Shown here in pieces: positions 1-8,915 of a stretch of 36,591 bases of DNA; within the stretch, counting starts at the first letter, position 1, and each line of letters opens with the position of its first letter. The notes below the pieces were generated by a model that worked only from the letters and a program-made list of their open reading frames with translations, was not told where the DNA came from and made no database searches. The DNA comes from Candidatus Kaiserbacteria bacterium (GTDB lineage: Bacteria; Patescibacteriota; Minisyncoccia; Phycocordibacterales; UBA2100). Both the position numbers and the translations under genes were made by a program. The stretch is taken from the NCBI GenBank assembly GCA_019247335.1, contig JAFAPB010000084.1:1-36591 (forward strand), read 5' to 3'.

Positions 1-1069
1 TTTCCTTCTGCAAAAATTCGCTCATGAGCGAAAGTCCTGCAGCCTCATTGGGTCCGCCGCGCCGAACAAACACTTTAATGTCCGCATCGCGTAATTCCTG
101 TGCGCCCTCGGTGAGCGCATCGATAATTCCGGCAAACGTTTTTTTCACGTCGGTGAAATTTGCGACGCCGCCGGCGATAACAAGCGCTTTTTTCGGGGCC
201 TTCGAGTCGAGGAGGAGCTGCACGATCTCGCGCGCGTATAAATACGTCTCCTCGCGCGACGGCCCGCCGCTGTACTCGCCGTAATTGCCGACGCGGTCGC
301 TCATGCCTTCGAGCGCCGCCTCATCTGCGATCACGATCGATCCCCCACCACCTGAGAGGAGAAAAAAGAGCGCGCCGTCGGGGTTGAGCACCGAGAGCTT
401 GAGCGAGGCCGGAGTCGTCGCCGCGAGCGCCTCGATGCGTTCCTCTGCCGGATGTTTTGCGCGTGTTTTCACCACATTCGCCGCGCTCCACGTGCCGCGC
501 ACGAAAAATTCGCCGGCACTGTCGACAAGCAGCGCGGCATCGAGCAGATACGCCGATCCGTCTTTCACAACAAGCGGGTTGATTTCGAGAAAAGCGAACT
601 GATTTTTCTCGAACGCATCGTAAAGCATTCGAAGAAATTCGCCGGGAAGGCCGGTCGTACGCGCGGTTTCCTCTATATCGGCAGGACTCGTAATCGTATG
701 TTGAGCGACCTTTTCAGGATGCGCCTCGATATCGACGCCACCCTCTGCGGCGTGCAGTAGGCGCAGTCCCTCGCGAACGCGCTCCAGTGAGAGGTACTGC
801 TCTTCCGAAGCTTCATGCGAAAAGTACGGCTCGCCCAAAAATCGGTTAAATCCTCTCGCTTCCCACTCTTTCATCCGTGCAGCGGCAGTCTCGCCATCCA
901 CATCGATCGCGATGAGCCCCTGCTTGAAGCGCTTTTTCACCCCCTGATCGACTTTCACAACCCACTGCCCTTTCGGCAACGCGTCTTTTGAAGAAAGCGC
1001 GATGCCCTGGTAGGCATCGCCGAGAATGAGGCGTTTCGCCTTATATTCGCTCAATTTAACCCGCGCCAT
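1..1069 (-). CDS. aclB: ATP-citrate lyase, ATP-grasp/citrate-binding subunit (AclB-like), 3' end cut by window
   Basis: Read directly from the reverse complement; open from the ATG at 1069 to the window edge (about 356 codons, no stop seen). The family splits citrate with ATP and CoA into acetyl-CoA and oxaloacetate; this subunit carries the ATP-grasp and citrate-binding parts. Visible segments match the N-terminal half of animal ATP-citrate lyase: WVVKVDQGVKKRFKQGL, EGGVDIE, FLEINPLVV, a glycine-rich citrate loop LSGGGGSIVIADE, GNYGEYSGGPSREETY, GGVANFTDV and FVRRGGPNEAAGL. The NYGEYSG and RRGGPN blocks separate it from ordinary succinyl-CoA synthetase beta. It follows the GNAT gene after one base (TGA-T-ATG), so it is in an operon with it. 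The partner AclA would be expected downstream, beyond position 1. Confidence 0.82.
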   Translation of the reverse strand, partial: MARVKLSEYKAKRLILGDAYQGIALSSKDALPKGQWVVKVDQGVKKRFKQGLIAIDVDGETAAARMKEWEARGFNRFLGEPYFSHEASEEQYLSLERVREGLRLLHAAEGGVDIEAHPEKVAQHTITSPADIEETARTTGLPGEFLRMLYDAFEKNQFAFLEINPLVVKDGSAYLLDAALLVDSAGEFFVRGTWSAANVVKTRAKHPAEERIEALAATTPASLKLSVLNPDGALFFLLSGGGGSIVIADEAALEGMSDRVGNYGEYSGGPSREETYLYAREIVQLLLDSKAPKKALVIAGGVANFTDVKKTFAGIIDALTEGAQELRDADIKVFVRRGGPNEAAGLSLMSEFLQKE

Positions 1070-1070
1070 A

Positions 1071-1664
1071 TCAGCTCTTTACGAGCAATATGCGTCCGTT
1101 TTCCGCGCGTCGACCGTAATTGACGAAGCCGAGCTTTTCGGTGAGCGCGAGGACCTGCACATTGTCCTGATTGGTCTGCATCCAGAGGCGCCGCTCGGGA
1201 GCGAGGCGGTGATACGCGTTCCACGCGAAATTGAAAAAGGGCCGCATGAGGCCCTTGCCGCGATGCGGTATGTACGAGCGAAGTGCGGTCGTGTCCCAAT
1301 CGCCCGAGATATCGGTGATCGTCTGTTCGCTATCGGTCGGGACCGGCTTTGGGCCGAACCAGATGAGCGCGGCAAGCTGCTGCGCTCCGTCGACGAGCGC
1401 GAACGGCACTCGCCCCTGCGAGTACCACTCTTCGTATGAATTCAGACCGAATCGCTCGTGGTCGGAGGTCTTCGATTGCAATTCCGTGTCCGACTGGTCG
1501 AGCGCGCGCGCCTTGAGCTGTGCGGCAAGGTCTTCGGTGAGCCCCGCGACGATCGTAAAAAATTCTCCGGTTTTCGCGCGCAGCTTCCCGAGTGCGATCG
1601 AGGCGTATAGGGGGATCGTAAGGTCAGTGAGCTCCGCGAGTGTTTCGACGTCCGGCATTGCCAT
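1071..1664 (-). CDS. GNAT-family N-acetyltransferase
   Basis: Protein of about 197 residues. The C-terminal half has the acetyl-CoA binding motif A, HRGKGLMRPFFNFA, and motif B, TNQDNVQVLALTEKLGF, followed by the last strand and C-terminus GRILLVKS. This order is typical of GNAT transferases. The N-terminal half is poorly conserved, so the acceptor substrate cannot be named. The start is uncertain: ATGs lie at 1664 and 1658, and the frame stays open to a TTG at 1694, three bases from the recO stop. No clear Shine-Dalgarno supports any of them. It lies between recO and the citrate-lyase gene, probably in one transcript. Confidence 0.7.
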   Translation of the reverse strand: MAMPDVETLAELTDLTIPLYASIALGKLRAKTGEFFTIVAGLTEDLAAQLKARALDQSDTELQSKTSDHERFGLNSYEEWYSQGRVPFALVDGAQQLAALIWFGPKPVPTDSEQTITDISGDWDTTALRSYIPHRGKGLMRPFFNFAWNAYHRLAPERRLWMQTNQDNVQVLALTEKLGFVNYGRRAENGRILLVKS

Positions 1665-1696
1665 GAGCGTACCGCTAAGGACGGGGCCTTGCAATA

Positions 1697-2269
1697 TTAG
1701 AGCTGCGTCTGCGCGATCGCGCGGTTGATCGAGGCGAGCAGTTTCTCGCGCATCGCTTCCGCTTCCGTGAGGTGCTCGCCGGCGTAGGCGGTGTGAGTGA
1801 AGAGCGCGGTCTCGAGGGCCTCCGCCGAAAGATACCCGAGCGCGTAGAGTACGCGTGCGACGCAGACAATCTCGATCGTCGCGAACGATTCGACATGGTC
1901 GCGCATGAGCGCGTCGTGCGCCTCGGCAAGCGCCGCAAAGAGATATTCGTTCTGCTCCTCCCCGTGCACGAGCCGGACCGTAAGTTCAGCGATGCGTGCG
2001 AACGCGGAAACGCCGAGCGGATCGCGGCCCGCTATATGTACCGCATTCGCTCCCGCCGCGCGCCAGCCGCGGCGCCCTTTGACGAGCGAAACGAACGAGC
2101 GCGTGTAGATCTGGACCGCATAGCGCATTTTTGAGTTTTCCGCGCGTACCGCGCTTCCGCGGGCGCGCAGGAGTCCGAAATCGCGCGTGTAGAAAAGGAG
2201 TGTTCGGTCCGCTTCCCCGCTTTCCTTTGCGCCCAAGACGAGCGCTTCGGTCGTATATTTCTGATACAT
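1697..2269 (-). CDS. recO: DNA repair protein RecO
   Basis: About 190 residues, shorter than the roughly 240 of E. coli RecO. The N-terminal OB fold is recognisable: YTTEALVLGAKESGEADRTL, then FYTRDFGLLRARGSAVR, the classic RecO opening. The remainder is helical (FARIAELTVRLVHGEEQNEYLFAAL; VLYALGYLSAEAL). RecO loads RecA on SSB-coated DNA in the RecFOR pathway. I place the start at the ATG at 2269, which overlaps the ileS stop by one base (TGATG), rather than the TTG immediately upstream; this implies translational coupling. The zinc-binding cysteines found in some RecO proteins are absent. Confidence 0.88.
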   Translation of the reverse strand: MYQKYTTEALVLGAKESGEADRTLLFYTRDFGLLRARGSAVRAENSKMRYAVQIYTRSFVSLVKGRRGWRAAGANAVHIAGRDPLGVSAFARIAELTVRLVHGEEQNEYLFAALAEAHDALMRDHVESFATIEIVCVARVLYALGYLSAEALETALFTHTAYAGEHLTEAEAMREKLLASINRAIAQTQL

Positions 2270-5130
2270 CAATCGAATTGTATCTCGGTATTCGTCGTCT
2301 TCAGAATCTGGGCCGCGTGCTTCTCAAGGATGGCGCGATCCTCCGCGGAGAATGAAGCACGATAGGTGGCCGGCTCGCCCGGCTTCAGATTCTGCGCCTT
2401 ACGATATGCCTGGATCTCGCGGACCGTCTTACGAACGAAACCTTCTTCTTTCAATTCCGGTGTGATGGATGTGTCGAGCGAGAGGCCCGGTGTCGGCGTG
2501 AACGCGACCTCTTTCACATTGACCTCGTCTTTGATGAGTTCGACGTATTCCGCGATACGAGAGACGTTTTCAGAGAGCGCGTCCTGCATGCCGAGCGTGA
2601 GGCGAGGCAACGGTTGGCGCACGTTGATGCCGGCCGTTTCCCGCTCTTTCAGGGCCTGCGACACCACGGCGCGCACCGCGAACATGCGCGTCAAGATATC
2701 GGTCGCGTCGGCAGCAAGCGCCGGGATTTCGGGCCACCGCGAGAGATGTACGCTCTCCTCGTCCTCTGATTCGCGCACCGCCTGGAATAAATATTCAGCG
2801 TAGAACGGCATCGAAGGCGCGGTCACGCGCGAAAGGGTATGCAACACGTATCGCAAAGTAGCCAGCGCAGCCGTCTGATCCGGTCCTTCCTCTTTGAAGC
2901 GATCGCGCGAGCGTCGCAGGTACCAGACCGAGAGATCGTCGATAAAAAGCGGGAGCGCCCGCACCGCATCATCGAGCGCGTACGATTCGAGTCCGTCGGT
3001 CGTCTCCCCGATGAGCGCGGCGATGCGCGCGAGGATCCACTGATCCAGAATATGAGTGCTCGCGAAGCTGCGCGGTGTGCCGTCGGCGTAGAGTTTGTAG
3101 AACTCGAGCACGTTGTTGAGGCGCCCGATATTTTTCTTGAGCGTCTCGTCGACGCCGCTTTCCGAGAAGTTGAGATTTTCCGCTTTCAAAAGCGGCGACG
3201 AGAGCATGTAGAGGCGCAGCGCGTCCGCTCCGTATCGACTGATGACATCCATCGGATCGGGGTAGTTTTGCAATCGCTTCGACATTTTCTTGCCGTCTTC
3301 GGCGAGCACAATGCCGTGCGCGACCACATTTTGAAATGCATTCGTATCAAAGGTCGCGCCGGCAAGCACGTGTAAGTAGTAGAACCAGGCGCGGAATTGA
3401 CCCGTGTATTCGGTAATGAACTGCGCGGGGAAGGTCTTCTCGAACCGCTCTTTGTTCTCGAACGGGTAGTGCACCTGGCCGTACGGCATCGACCCCGAGT
3501 CGAACCAGGTGTCGAGCACGTCCGGTACGCGGTGCATGGTATTGCCGCACTCACACGGCACGGTTACCTCATCGATGATGTGCTTGTGGAGGTCATCGAT
3601 CTTCACGCCGCTCGCTTCTTCGAGCTCCGCGACAGAGCCGAAAACGCGCTGTTTTTTGCACGAATCGCAGACCCACATCGGGATCACGCTCGCCCAGAAT
3701 CGCTGGCGGCTGATGGACCAGTCGCGCGCTCCCTCGAGCCATTTTCCGAACAGTCCTTCCTTTATATGCGAAGGCGACCAATGCACATTTTGCGCGGTGC
3801 GCATGAGCTCGTCCTTGAGCTTCGTGACCGAAACGAACCAGGAACTGGTCGCATAATTAAGGAGTGGCGTGTCGCAACGCCAACAATGCGGATACGAGTG
3901 CGTAATATTCTCTTTCGCAAAAAACAGTCCGTGATCCTGTAAATATTTCAAAACGGCGATGTCGGTGGCAAGACGTACCTTATCTTCAGCATTCGGCTTT
4001 ACTTCCATGCCGGCAAAGTCCGTCACCTCCGGCTTCATCGTTCCGTCGAAATTAACGTGCTGCACGAACGGCAGATTATTTTCTTTCAAAAGCTCCCAGT
4101 CATCGGCGCCGAATGCTGGGGCTTCCTGCGCGATGCCCGTACCATCTTCCGCAGTAACAAAGTCAGCCGCATACACTTTCCAGCCGTTCTCACGATTCTT
4201 CAGATTCTGGTCCTTGGCGTAATAGTCGAACAGCGGCTCATATTCAATACCAACAAGTTTTTCGCCACTTATATAAGTCATCCCCGAACCGGTACCGCGT
4301 ATAACATTCGGTACCCGATTAAAAGCAAGGACGATATTTTTTGGTCGCTCATTATCTTCCGATTTGAAGTCTTTAACGAGGACGTATTGAATATTCTTAC
4401 CGACTGCTAAAGCAACGTTACCGGGCAGTGTCCATGGAGTAGTGGTCCACGCAAGAAGATAGGTATTTTCTGGCAAGCCATGTTTCCCCGGATTTTTAAC
4501 TTTAAATTGTACTGTTACGGCGATATCTTTGATGTCTTTGTAGCCCTCACTCACCTCCTGCTGGGAAAGTGTCGTCTCGCAGCGCGTGCAGATGTGCATC
4601 GAGCGGTAATCCTCGTAGACGAGCCCTTTGTCGTAGATCGTCTTGAAGACCCACCACACGCTCTCCATGTAGGGCTTATCCATCGTTCGATACGCGTGCT
4701 CCATATCGACCCAGCGCCCGGTGCGCGGGATGATCTTTTCCCACTCGTGCGCGTAGGTCATCACCTGCGCGCGGCATGCTTCGTTGAATTTTGCGATGCC
4801 GAAATTCTTGATGTCTTTCTTGTGCTTGAAGCCGAGCTGCTTCTCGACGATGTTCTCGATCGGGAGACCGTGACAGTCCCATCCCCAAACGCGAGGCACG
4901 CTGTATCCGCGCATCGTCTTGTAGCGCGGTATCACATCCTTGATGAGTCCCGTCACGATGTGTCCATAGTGCGGCAGTCCCGTGGCGAACGGTGGCCCAT
5001 CATAAAAAGCGTACTCACCGTTGGGCGCGTCCTGGGCAACCGATTTTTCGAAAATTTTGTTCTCGTTCCAAAAGGCGAGAATTGTTTCCTCGCGCTTGGC
5101 GACGTCCGATTTTTGCGGTGTTTCAGCCAT
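2269..5130 (-). CDS. ileS: Isoleucyl-tRNA synthetase, eukaryote-like type (IleRS2)
   Basis: A 953-residue class I synthetase that charges tRNA-Ile with isoleucine. Motifs seen in order: HIGH-type signature in GLPHYGHIVTG, the WDCHGLPIE block, a CP1 editing domain with the Thr-rich stretch LAWTTTPWTLPGN and GTGIAQEAPAFGADD, a Cys pair region (CDSCKK, CECGNTMHRVPD), the TWFDSGSMPYG block, and KMSKRLQNYPDP near residue 600. The form KMSKR-NYPDP and the overall length fit the type-2 (eukaryote-like) IleRS rather than the E. coli type with its C-terminal zinc finger. A TGTTACGAT extended -10 sits 10 nt before the ATG, so it may have its own promoter after the HAD gene. Confidence 0.96.
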   Translation of the reverse strand: MAETPQKSDVAKREETILAFWNENKIFEKSVAQDAPNGEYAFYDGPPFATGLPHYGHIVTGLIKDVIPRYKTMRGYSVPRVWGWDCHGLPIENIVEKQLGFKHKKDIKNFGIAKFNEACRAQVMTYAHEWEKIIPRTGRWVDMEHAYRTMDKPYMESVWWVFKTIYDKGLVYEDYRSMHICTRCETTLSQQEVSEGYKDIKDIAVTVQFKVKNPGKHGLPENTYLLAWTTTPWTLPGNVALAVGKNIQYVLVKDFKSEDNERPKNIVLAFNRVPNVIRGTGSGMTYISGEKLVGIEYEPLFDYYAKDQNLKNRENGWKVYAADFVTAEDGTGIAQEAPAFGADDWELLKENNLPFVQHVNFDGTMKPEVTDFAGMEVKPNAEDKVRLATDIAVLKYLQDHGLFFAKENITHSYPHCWRCDTPLLNYATSSWFVSVTKLKDELMRTAQNVHWSPSHIKEGLFGKWLEGARDWSISRQRFWASVIPMWVCDSCKKQRVFGSVAELEEASGVKIDDLHKHIIDEVTVPCECGNTMHRVPDVLDTWFDSGSMPYGQVHYPFENKERFEKTFPAQFITEYTGQFRAWFYYLHVLAGATFDTNAFQNVVAHGIVLAEDGKKMSKRLQNYPDPMDVISRYGADALRLYMLSSPLLKAENLNFSESGVDETLKKNIGRLNNVLEFYKLYADGTPRSFASTHILDQWILARIAALIGETTDGLESYALDDAVRALPLFIDDLSVWYLRRSRDRFKEEGPDQTAALATLRYVLHTLSRVTAPSMPFYAEYLFQAVRESEDEESVHLSRWPEIPALAADATDILTRMFAVRAVVSQALKERETAGINVRQPLPRLTLGMQDALSENVSRIAEYVELIKDEVNVKEVAFTPTPGLSLDTSITPELKEEGFVRKTVREIQAYRKAQNLKPGEPATYRASFSAEDRAILEKHAAQILKTTNTEIQFD

Positions 5131-5162
5131 ATTTTTGCTTATCGTAACAAAGAGGTTTCCGA

Positions 5163-5639
5163 TTAGCGACTCAGAAGCGCGCGAATCTGACCGATGAGTT
5201 TTTTATTATCTCCATCAAAATGTATCGCCTTCATGCCCGCATCCGTTGCTGCTGAGAGATTATCATCTTGGTCGTCAATATAAACTATATCTGGTGGTGC
5301 AGCGCCTATCTTTTCTGAAACGAGGATATAGGCGTTAGCTGTTTTTTTATCTACCCCAAGTTCATTTGCTGAGAAAATATGGTCAAACGTTTCTTCGAGA
5401 ACAGGTCGAACATGGGGATGATTCTGGATTATGTCCGTTGTAAAAATACTTACAGGATATATTCCTTTAAGAGAGCGGTAAAAATTGAGAAGTTCAGTGT
5501 TGAATTCGAAATAATTCAATATCTCGTACTCACCTCCGTACTCGGCATGCAATTTCTTATGTAGCGCGTTTAACCCGCCGGTGTAATTCGGGTCCTTTGG
5601 ATAAAAAAGTGTGCGCGAAAAGTCGGAAAGTACCATCAT
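5163..5639 (-). CDS. HAD-superfamily hydrolase-like protein with altered motif I
   Basis: 158 residues with a HAD layout: motif I at residues 6-11 (DFSRTL), motif II threonine in IFTTD, a lysine in VDKKTANAY, and motif IV IDDQDDN followed by DAGMKAIHF. A cap region lies between motifs I and II. The second aspartate of the usual DxDxT phosphatase motif is serine (D6-F-S8), as in non-phosphatase members of the fold. A phosphatase call is therefore unsafe, and the substrate is unknown. The start codon follows the argS stop by two bases, so it is likely co-transcribed with argS. The sequence is noticeably richer in A+T than argS. Confidence 0.75.
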   Translation of the reverse strand: MMVLSDFSRTLFYPKDPNYTGGLNALHKKLHAEYGGEYEILNYFEFNTELLNFYRSLKGIYPVSIFTTDIIQNHPHVRPVLEETFDHIFSANELGVDKKTANAYILVSEKIGAAPPDIVYIDDQDDNLSAATDAGMKAIHFDGDNKKLIGQIRALLSR

Positions 5640-5641
5640 AC

Positions 5642-7285
5642 TTACATCTGCTGCGGCGCGGGAATGCCGAGCGTCCAGAGACCCTTTTCCAGGGTCGCGC
5701 GTACCGCATCGACGATCGCCAGCTTATGTGGCGCCTCGCTCGAACCGTCCAAAATATGCACCTGTGCGTACCAGGAGTTGAAAGCGGAGGCGAGTTCGAT
5801 CAAATGATTGACCAAAAGGTGCGGCTCGAGCTTTTCCGCCGCATACGCGAGAGCATCCGGGAAGCGATGCAAGGTGCGCACGAGATCGGTCGCCTCTGCG
5901 TTCGGGTCGAGCTTCGCTTCAATGCCTTCGCTCCGGGCCCGCTCCATCACACCAGCCGCGCGCGCATGTGCATACTGCAAATACGGCCCCGAATCACCCT
6001 CGAGCGAGAGCGCGCGCTCGCGATCGAAGATGATGTCCTTGCCGGCCCCCTGTTTCAAAATCTGATATTTGATCGCGGCGACCGCGATACTCTGCGCGAG
6101 CCCTTCCGGATCGGCGGCGCGGCTTTCGCGCGCCCGCGCCTGCGCCGCTTCGGTGAGATCTTCGATAAGCGATTCGCCGGTGATCACATTTCCCTTGCGC
6201 GACGACATCTTCCCTTCCGCAAAGCGCATCATGCCGTGTGCGACGTGCGTCGTTTTCTCCGCGACCTTCGGCATGACGAATTCCATTGCCTTAAGAACGA
6301 CTTTGAAATAGTCGCTCTGCTCGCTCGCGGTCACGATGATCGATTCATTGAGATCCGGCACTTTTTCGAATTTCGCGCGATTGAGACCGAGTTCCTTCGC
6401 CTCATATGTGGGTAATCCTTTTGAAGTGAGAAAGACGCGCGTGTGCAGGCCGTACTTTTCGCCCGGGAAGATAACAGCGCCATCGCTCTCGGCAAAAACG
6501 CCTTTTTCTAAAAACTCACGAACGATCTTCGGCCCCTCCATGCCTTCGATGCCCTCGAAGAAATAAAAGTCGAACTTCGTGCCGAGAATCTTATAGATGG
6601 CTTCGAAATGCTCGAGCGACTCCCGCCGCCCGCGTTCGTACAATTCGTTGATAGCGGGATCGGTATGGTCGTATACCTGTTTATTGATGGTATCGATCGC
6701 TTCTTTATGCGCCTCATAGTGTTCGGATCCGTAGGTATACGCCGCGCCCCACGAGAGTTCGGGTTGCTGCATTTTGCCCCAGATCGCTTTGGCGACGTGC
6801 TGTCCTACGTCCCCTTGCCAGTTGGCGCGCACGACGCGCGCGCCACTCATTTCAATAAGGCGGGCTACGGATTCACCGATCGCGTTCGACATTAAATGTC
6901 CGATGTGGAATTCCTTGAAGGGATTCGGGTCGGTGTACTCGACCATGACCTTCTTGCCGTCTAGCGATGCGTTCTTTCCCCATGCTTCGCTCTCACGCGC
7001 GCGGTCGATCGCTTTCGCGAACGCAGCCTTGGCCAAAAAGAAATTGATGAACCCCGGTCCCGCTATCTCAACTTTTTCGACGCCTTCGATCGGGCCCACT
7101 TCGGCAACGAGCTTCTCGGCGAGCGCGCGGGGATTCGTGCCGGCAGCTTTCGCATAGCGAAGCGCCGTGCCGGTTGCATAATCGCCGTTCTTGAGCTCGG
7201 CAGGATGCTCCAGTTCGACGACCGCATCGGAAACGCCGACACGCTCAAGAGCGCGGCGCAAAGCCTCAGCGATCGTCGCTTTCAT
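5642..7285 (-). CDS. argS: Arginyl-tRNA synthetase
   Basis: 547 residues, a normal ArgRS length. The N-terminal Add-1 domain (MKATIAEALRRALERVG; NGDYATGTALRYAKAAG) is followed by the catalytic domain with NPFKEFHIGHLMSNAIGES, then MRFAEGKMSSRKGNVITGE, and the DALR anticodon-binding domain with PYLQYAHARAAGV, ending in the usual C-terminal QM. The frame is open further upstream into tmk, but the start is set at 7285. There the family N-terminus begins and TACAAT lies exactly 6 nt before the ATG, suggesting a leaderless transcript. The HAD gene follows two bases downstream. Confidence 0.96.
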   Translation of the reverse strand: MKATIAEALRRALERVGVSDAVVELEHPAELKNGDYATGTALRYAKAAGTNPRALAEKLVAEVGPIEGVEKVEIAGPGFINFFLAKAAFAKAIDRARESEAWGKNASLDGKKVMVEYTDPNPFKEFHIGHLMSNAIGESVARLIEMSGARVVRANWQGDVGQHVAKAIWGKMQQPELSWGAAYTYGSEHYEAHKEAIDTINKQVYDHTDPAINELYERGRRESLEHFEAIYKILGTKFDFYFFEGIEGMEGPKIVREFLEKGVFAESDGAVIFPGEKYGLHTRVFLTSKGLPTYEAKELGLNRAKFEKVPDLNESIIVTASEQSDYFKVVLKAMEFVMPKVAEKTTHVAHGMMRFAEGKMSSRKGNVITGESLIEDLTEAAQARARESRAADPEGLAQSIAVAAIKYQILKQGAGKDIIFDRERALSLEGDSGPYLQYAHARAAGVMERARSEGIEAKLDPNAEATDLVRTLHRFPDALAYAAEKLEPHLLVNHLIELASAFNSWYAQVHILDGSSEAPHKLAIVDAVRATLEKGLWTLGIPAPQQM

Positions 7286-7291
7286 ACAGGG

Positions 7292-7297
7292 ATTGTA
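7292..7297 (-). promoter_or_regulatory. -10 element of argS (TACAAT)
   Basis: TACAAT on the minus strand ends 6 nt before the argS ATG at 7285. A transcript starting at the usual distance would begin at or next to the A of the start codon. A weak -35 (TCGAAA) lies 16 bases upstream. The longer string AGGCGGTACAAT also occurs at the secE promoter. Confidence 0.5.
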
Positions 7298-7301
7298 CCG
7301 C

Positions 7302-7952
7302 CTAGCGCAGTTTTTTCGACACTTCGCGCCAGATGCGCTCATGGATCTCGCGCGGTGAAAGCAGTCGCCCCTTTTCGACGCAGGGAACACGTTTCCAGCC
7401 GGGACGTTTGGCAAGCTGCTCATAGAGCCGCGCCACCTCTTTTTGAAACGCGCGGTCGCGCTCGTTCTGATCTTTTTTCTTCCCCTCTTTGCTTAAAAGC
7501 CGCTGCGCGGCTGTCGTCGGCAGCGAGAGATAGAGGACGAGATCTGGCTTCGGCACGCCGAGCTGTTTGTATTCGAGATCTTCGAAAAATTTCTGGAACT
7601 TCGCTCGCTCGCTCGGTTTGCATTTGGCGGCGCCGAACGCGAGCGCGCTCGTCGTGTAGCGATCGCAAATGACGGGACCCTTCTTGAGCGCTTGCTGCAG
7701 CTGCGGGAGCGCGACCGCGCGATCGAGCGCGTACGGTATCGACGTAAGGTATGCGTCGAGATTTCGAAAATCACCGTGCTTTCCTTGCAGGCTCTCGCGA
7801 ATAATATTGCCGACCGGTGTGCCGTAGCGGGGGAAGCTAAAAACACTCGCCGCGCGGCCTTCTTTTTTGAGCCGCGCGGAAAGTAGCTTTACTTGCGTCG
7901 CCTTGCCGGCGCCGTCGATGCCTTCGAGGACGATGAGAGGATTACGCCGCAT
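7302..7952 (-). CDS. tmk: Thymidylate kinase
   Basis: 216 residues. Phosphorylates dTMP to dTDP with ATP. The P-loop is at residues 10-17 (EGIDGAGKAT), the dTMP-binding FPRYGTPVG follows, then CDRYTTSALAF (DRY motif) and a lid region rich in Lys/Arg (LLSKEGKKKDQNERDRAF). The start overlaps the end of rplK by 11 bases, so it is read from the secE-nusG-rplK transcript. Tmk in place of rplA after rplK is unusual for bacteria generally. Confidence 0.93.
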   Translation of the reverse strand: MRRNPLIVLEGIDGAGKATQVKLLSARLKKEGRAASVFSFPRYGTPVGNIIRESLQGKHGDFRNLDAYLTSIPYALDRAVALPQLQQALKKGPVICDRYTTSALAFGAAKCKPSERAKFQKFFEDLEYKQLGVPKPDLVLYLSLPTTAAQRLLSKEGKKKDQNERDRAFQKEVARLYEQLAKRPGWKRVPCVEKGRLLSPREIHERIWREVSKKLR

Positions 7953-8361
7953 CGATACCCATACTGCGCGCGGTGCCCGCGATGATCTTCTTCGCCTGTT
8001 CGAGATCGGAGGCGTTCAGATCTTCCATCTTCTCTTTCGCGATGTCTTCGAGCTGCTGCTTCGAGAGCTTGCCGACTTTATTCTGCGGCTTATGCGAGCC
8101 CTTCTCGAGATTGAGCGCTTTCAAAATCAGGCGCGAGGCCGGCGGCTTTTTGACGATGAAGGAGAACGTGCGGTCCTTGTAGACGGTGAGGACGACCGGA
8201 ACGATCTGACCCATCATCGGGCGCGTCTGCTGGTTGAATTGATTGACGAATTCGCCGATATTCACGCCCGCCGGGCCGAGCGCCGTGCCGACCGGCGGCG
8301 CGGGCGTCGCGGCGCCCGCCGCGATCTGGAGCTTGATCATTTTTGTGATTTCTTTTGCCAT
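7942..8361 (-). CDS. rplK: 50S ribosomal protein L11
   Basis: 139 residues, full length. Conserved L11 blocks are present: IKLQIAAGAATPAPPVGTALGPAGVNI near the N-terminus, VVLTVYKDRTFSFIVKKPPAS, and the C-terminal rRNA-binding helix region ending GTARSMGI. It binds 23S rRNA in the GTPase-associated centre. It follows nusG by 7 bases. TATAAA is found 6 nt before the ATG, so an internal leaderless start is possible, although read-through from secE is the simpler reading. The usual neighbour rplA is absent; tmk follows instead. Confidence 0.97.
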   Translation of the reverse strand: MAKEITKMIKLQIAAGAATPAPPVGTALGPAGVNIGEFVNQFNQQTRPMMGQIVPVVLTVYKDRTFSFIVKKPPASRLILKALNLEKGSHKPQNKVGKLSKQQLEDIAKEKMEDLNASDLEQAKKIIAGTARSMGIDAA

Positions 8362-8368
8362 AGGAATT

Positions 8369-8914
8369 TTATACGCGCTGCACCTGATCGGCTTCGAGCT
8401 CGACCGGCGTTTCGCGTCCGAACATCGGAACTAAGACTTTAACCTTTCCGCGCTCTTCGTCAATCTCTCCCACCTTGCCTTCGAGATCCTTAAACGGGCC
8501 GTCGATGATAATAACCGCATCGCCGGGCGCGAGATCGATCGCGTGGCGCACCGTGTCCCCTTCCGAGCGGCGGAGGATCTTTTCGACTTCCTCGGGAGAG
8601 AGCGGGACGGCCTGATTCGCCGTGCCGACGAAACCGGTCACCTGCGGCGTGTTGCGCACGACCGACCACGCATCGTCGGTCGCGATCATATCGACGAGCA
8701 CGTAGCCCGGAAATATCTTTTCTTTCGTCTCGGTGCGGCGCCCGTTCTTGATCTTGATCTTCTTCTCGGTCGGCACGACGACGTTAAAGATCTGCTCGCC
8801 CATGCCGAAAGACTCGATGCGCTGCTTCAGATTGCGCGCGACCGCGTCCTCATAACCTGAATAGGTGTGCACCGCATACCACTGCCTTTCCTGTCCGTAC
8901 GTCTGTTTCGCCAT
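8369..8914 (-). CDS. nusG: Transcription elongation/antitermination factor NusG
   Basis: 181 residues, the normal NusG size. The N-terminal NGN domain starts RQWYAVHTYSGYEDAVARNLKQR and includes KIFPGYVLVDM and VRNTPQVTGFVG. The C-terminal KOW domain is PGDAVIIIDGPFKDLEGKVGEID. The frame is open upstream in the secE region, but the family N-terminus fixes the start at the ATG at 8914, one base after the secE stop (TAA-T-ATG). NusG binds RNA polymerase and links it to Rho or ribosomes. Confidence 0.97.
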   Translation of the reverse strand: MAKQTYGQERQWYAVHTYSGYEDAVARNLKQRIESFGMGEQIFNVVVPTEKKIKIKNGRRTETKEKIFPGYVLVDMIATDDAWSVVRNTPQVTGFVGTANQAVPLSPEEVEKILRRSEGDTVRHAIDLAPGDAVIIIDGPFKDLEGKVGEIDEERGKVKVLVPMFGRETPVELEADQVQRV

Positions 8915-8915
8915 A

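Noticed and set aside
2269..5130. TGA recoding as glycine (genetic code 25)
   Set aside because: TGA ends ileS, the PduO gene, the EamA gene and many others at family-consistent positions, so the standard code applies.
5597..6415. + strand open frame opposite argS
   Set aside because: The argS motifs on the minus strand explain the region; the + product has no recognisable fold.
7286..7423. Upstream extension of argS into tmk
   Set aside because: The ArgRS N-terminus begins at 7285, and the extension overlaps the tmk coding region and its -10.
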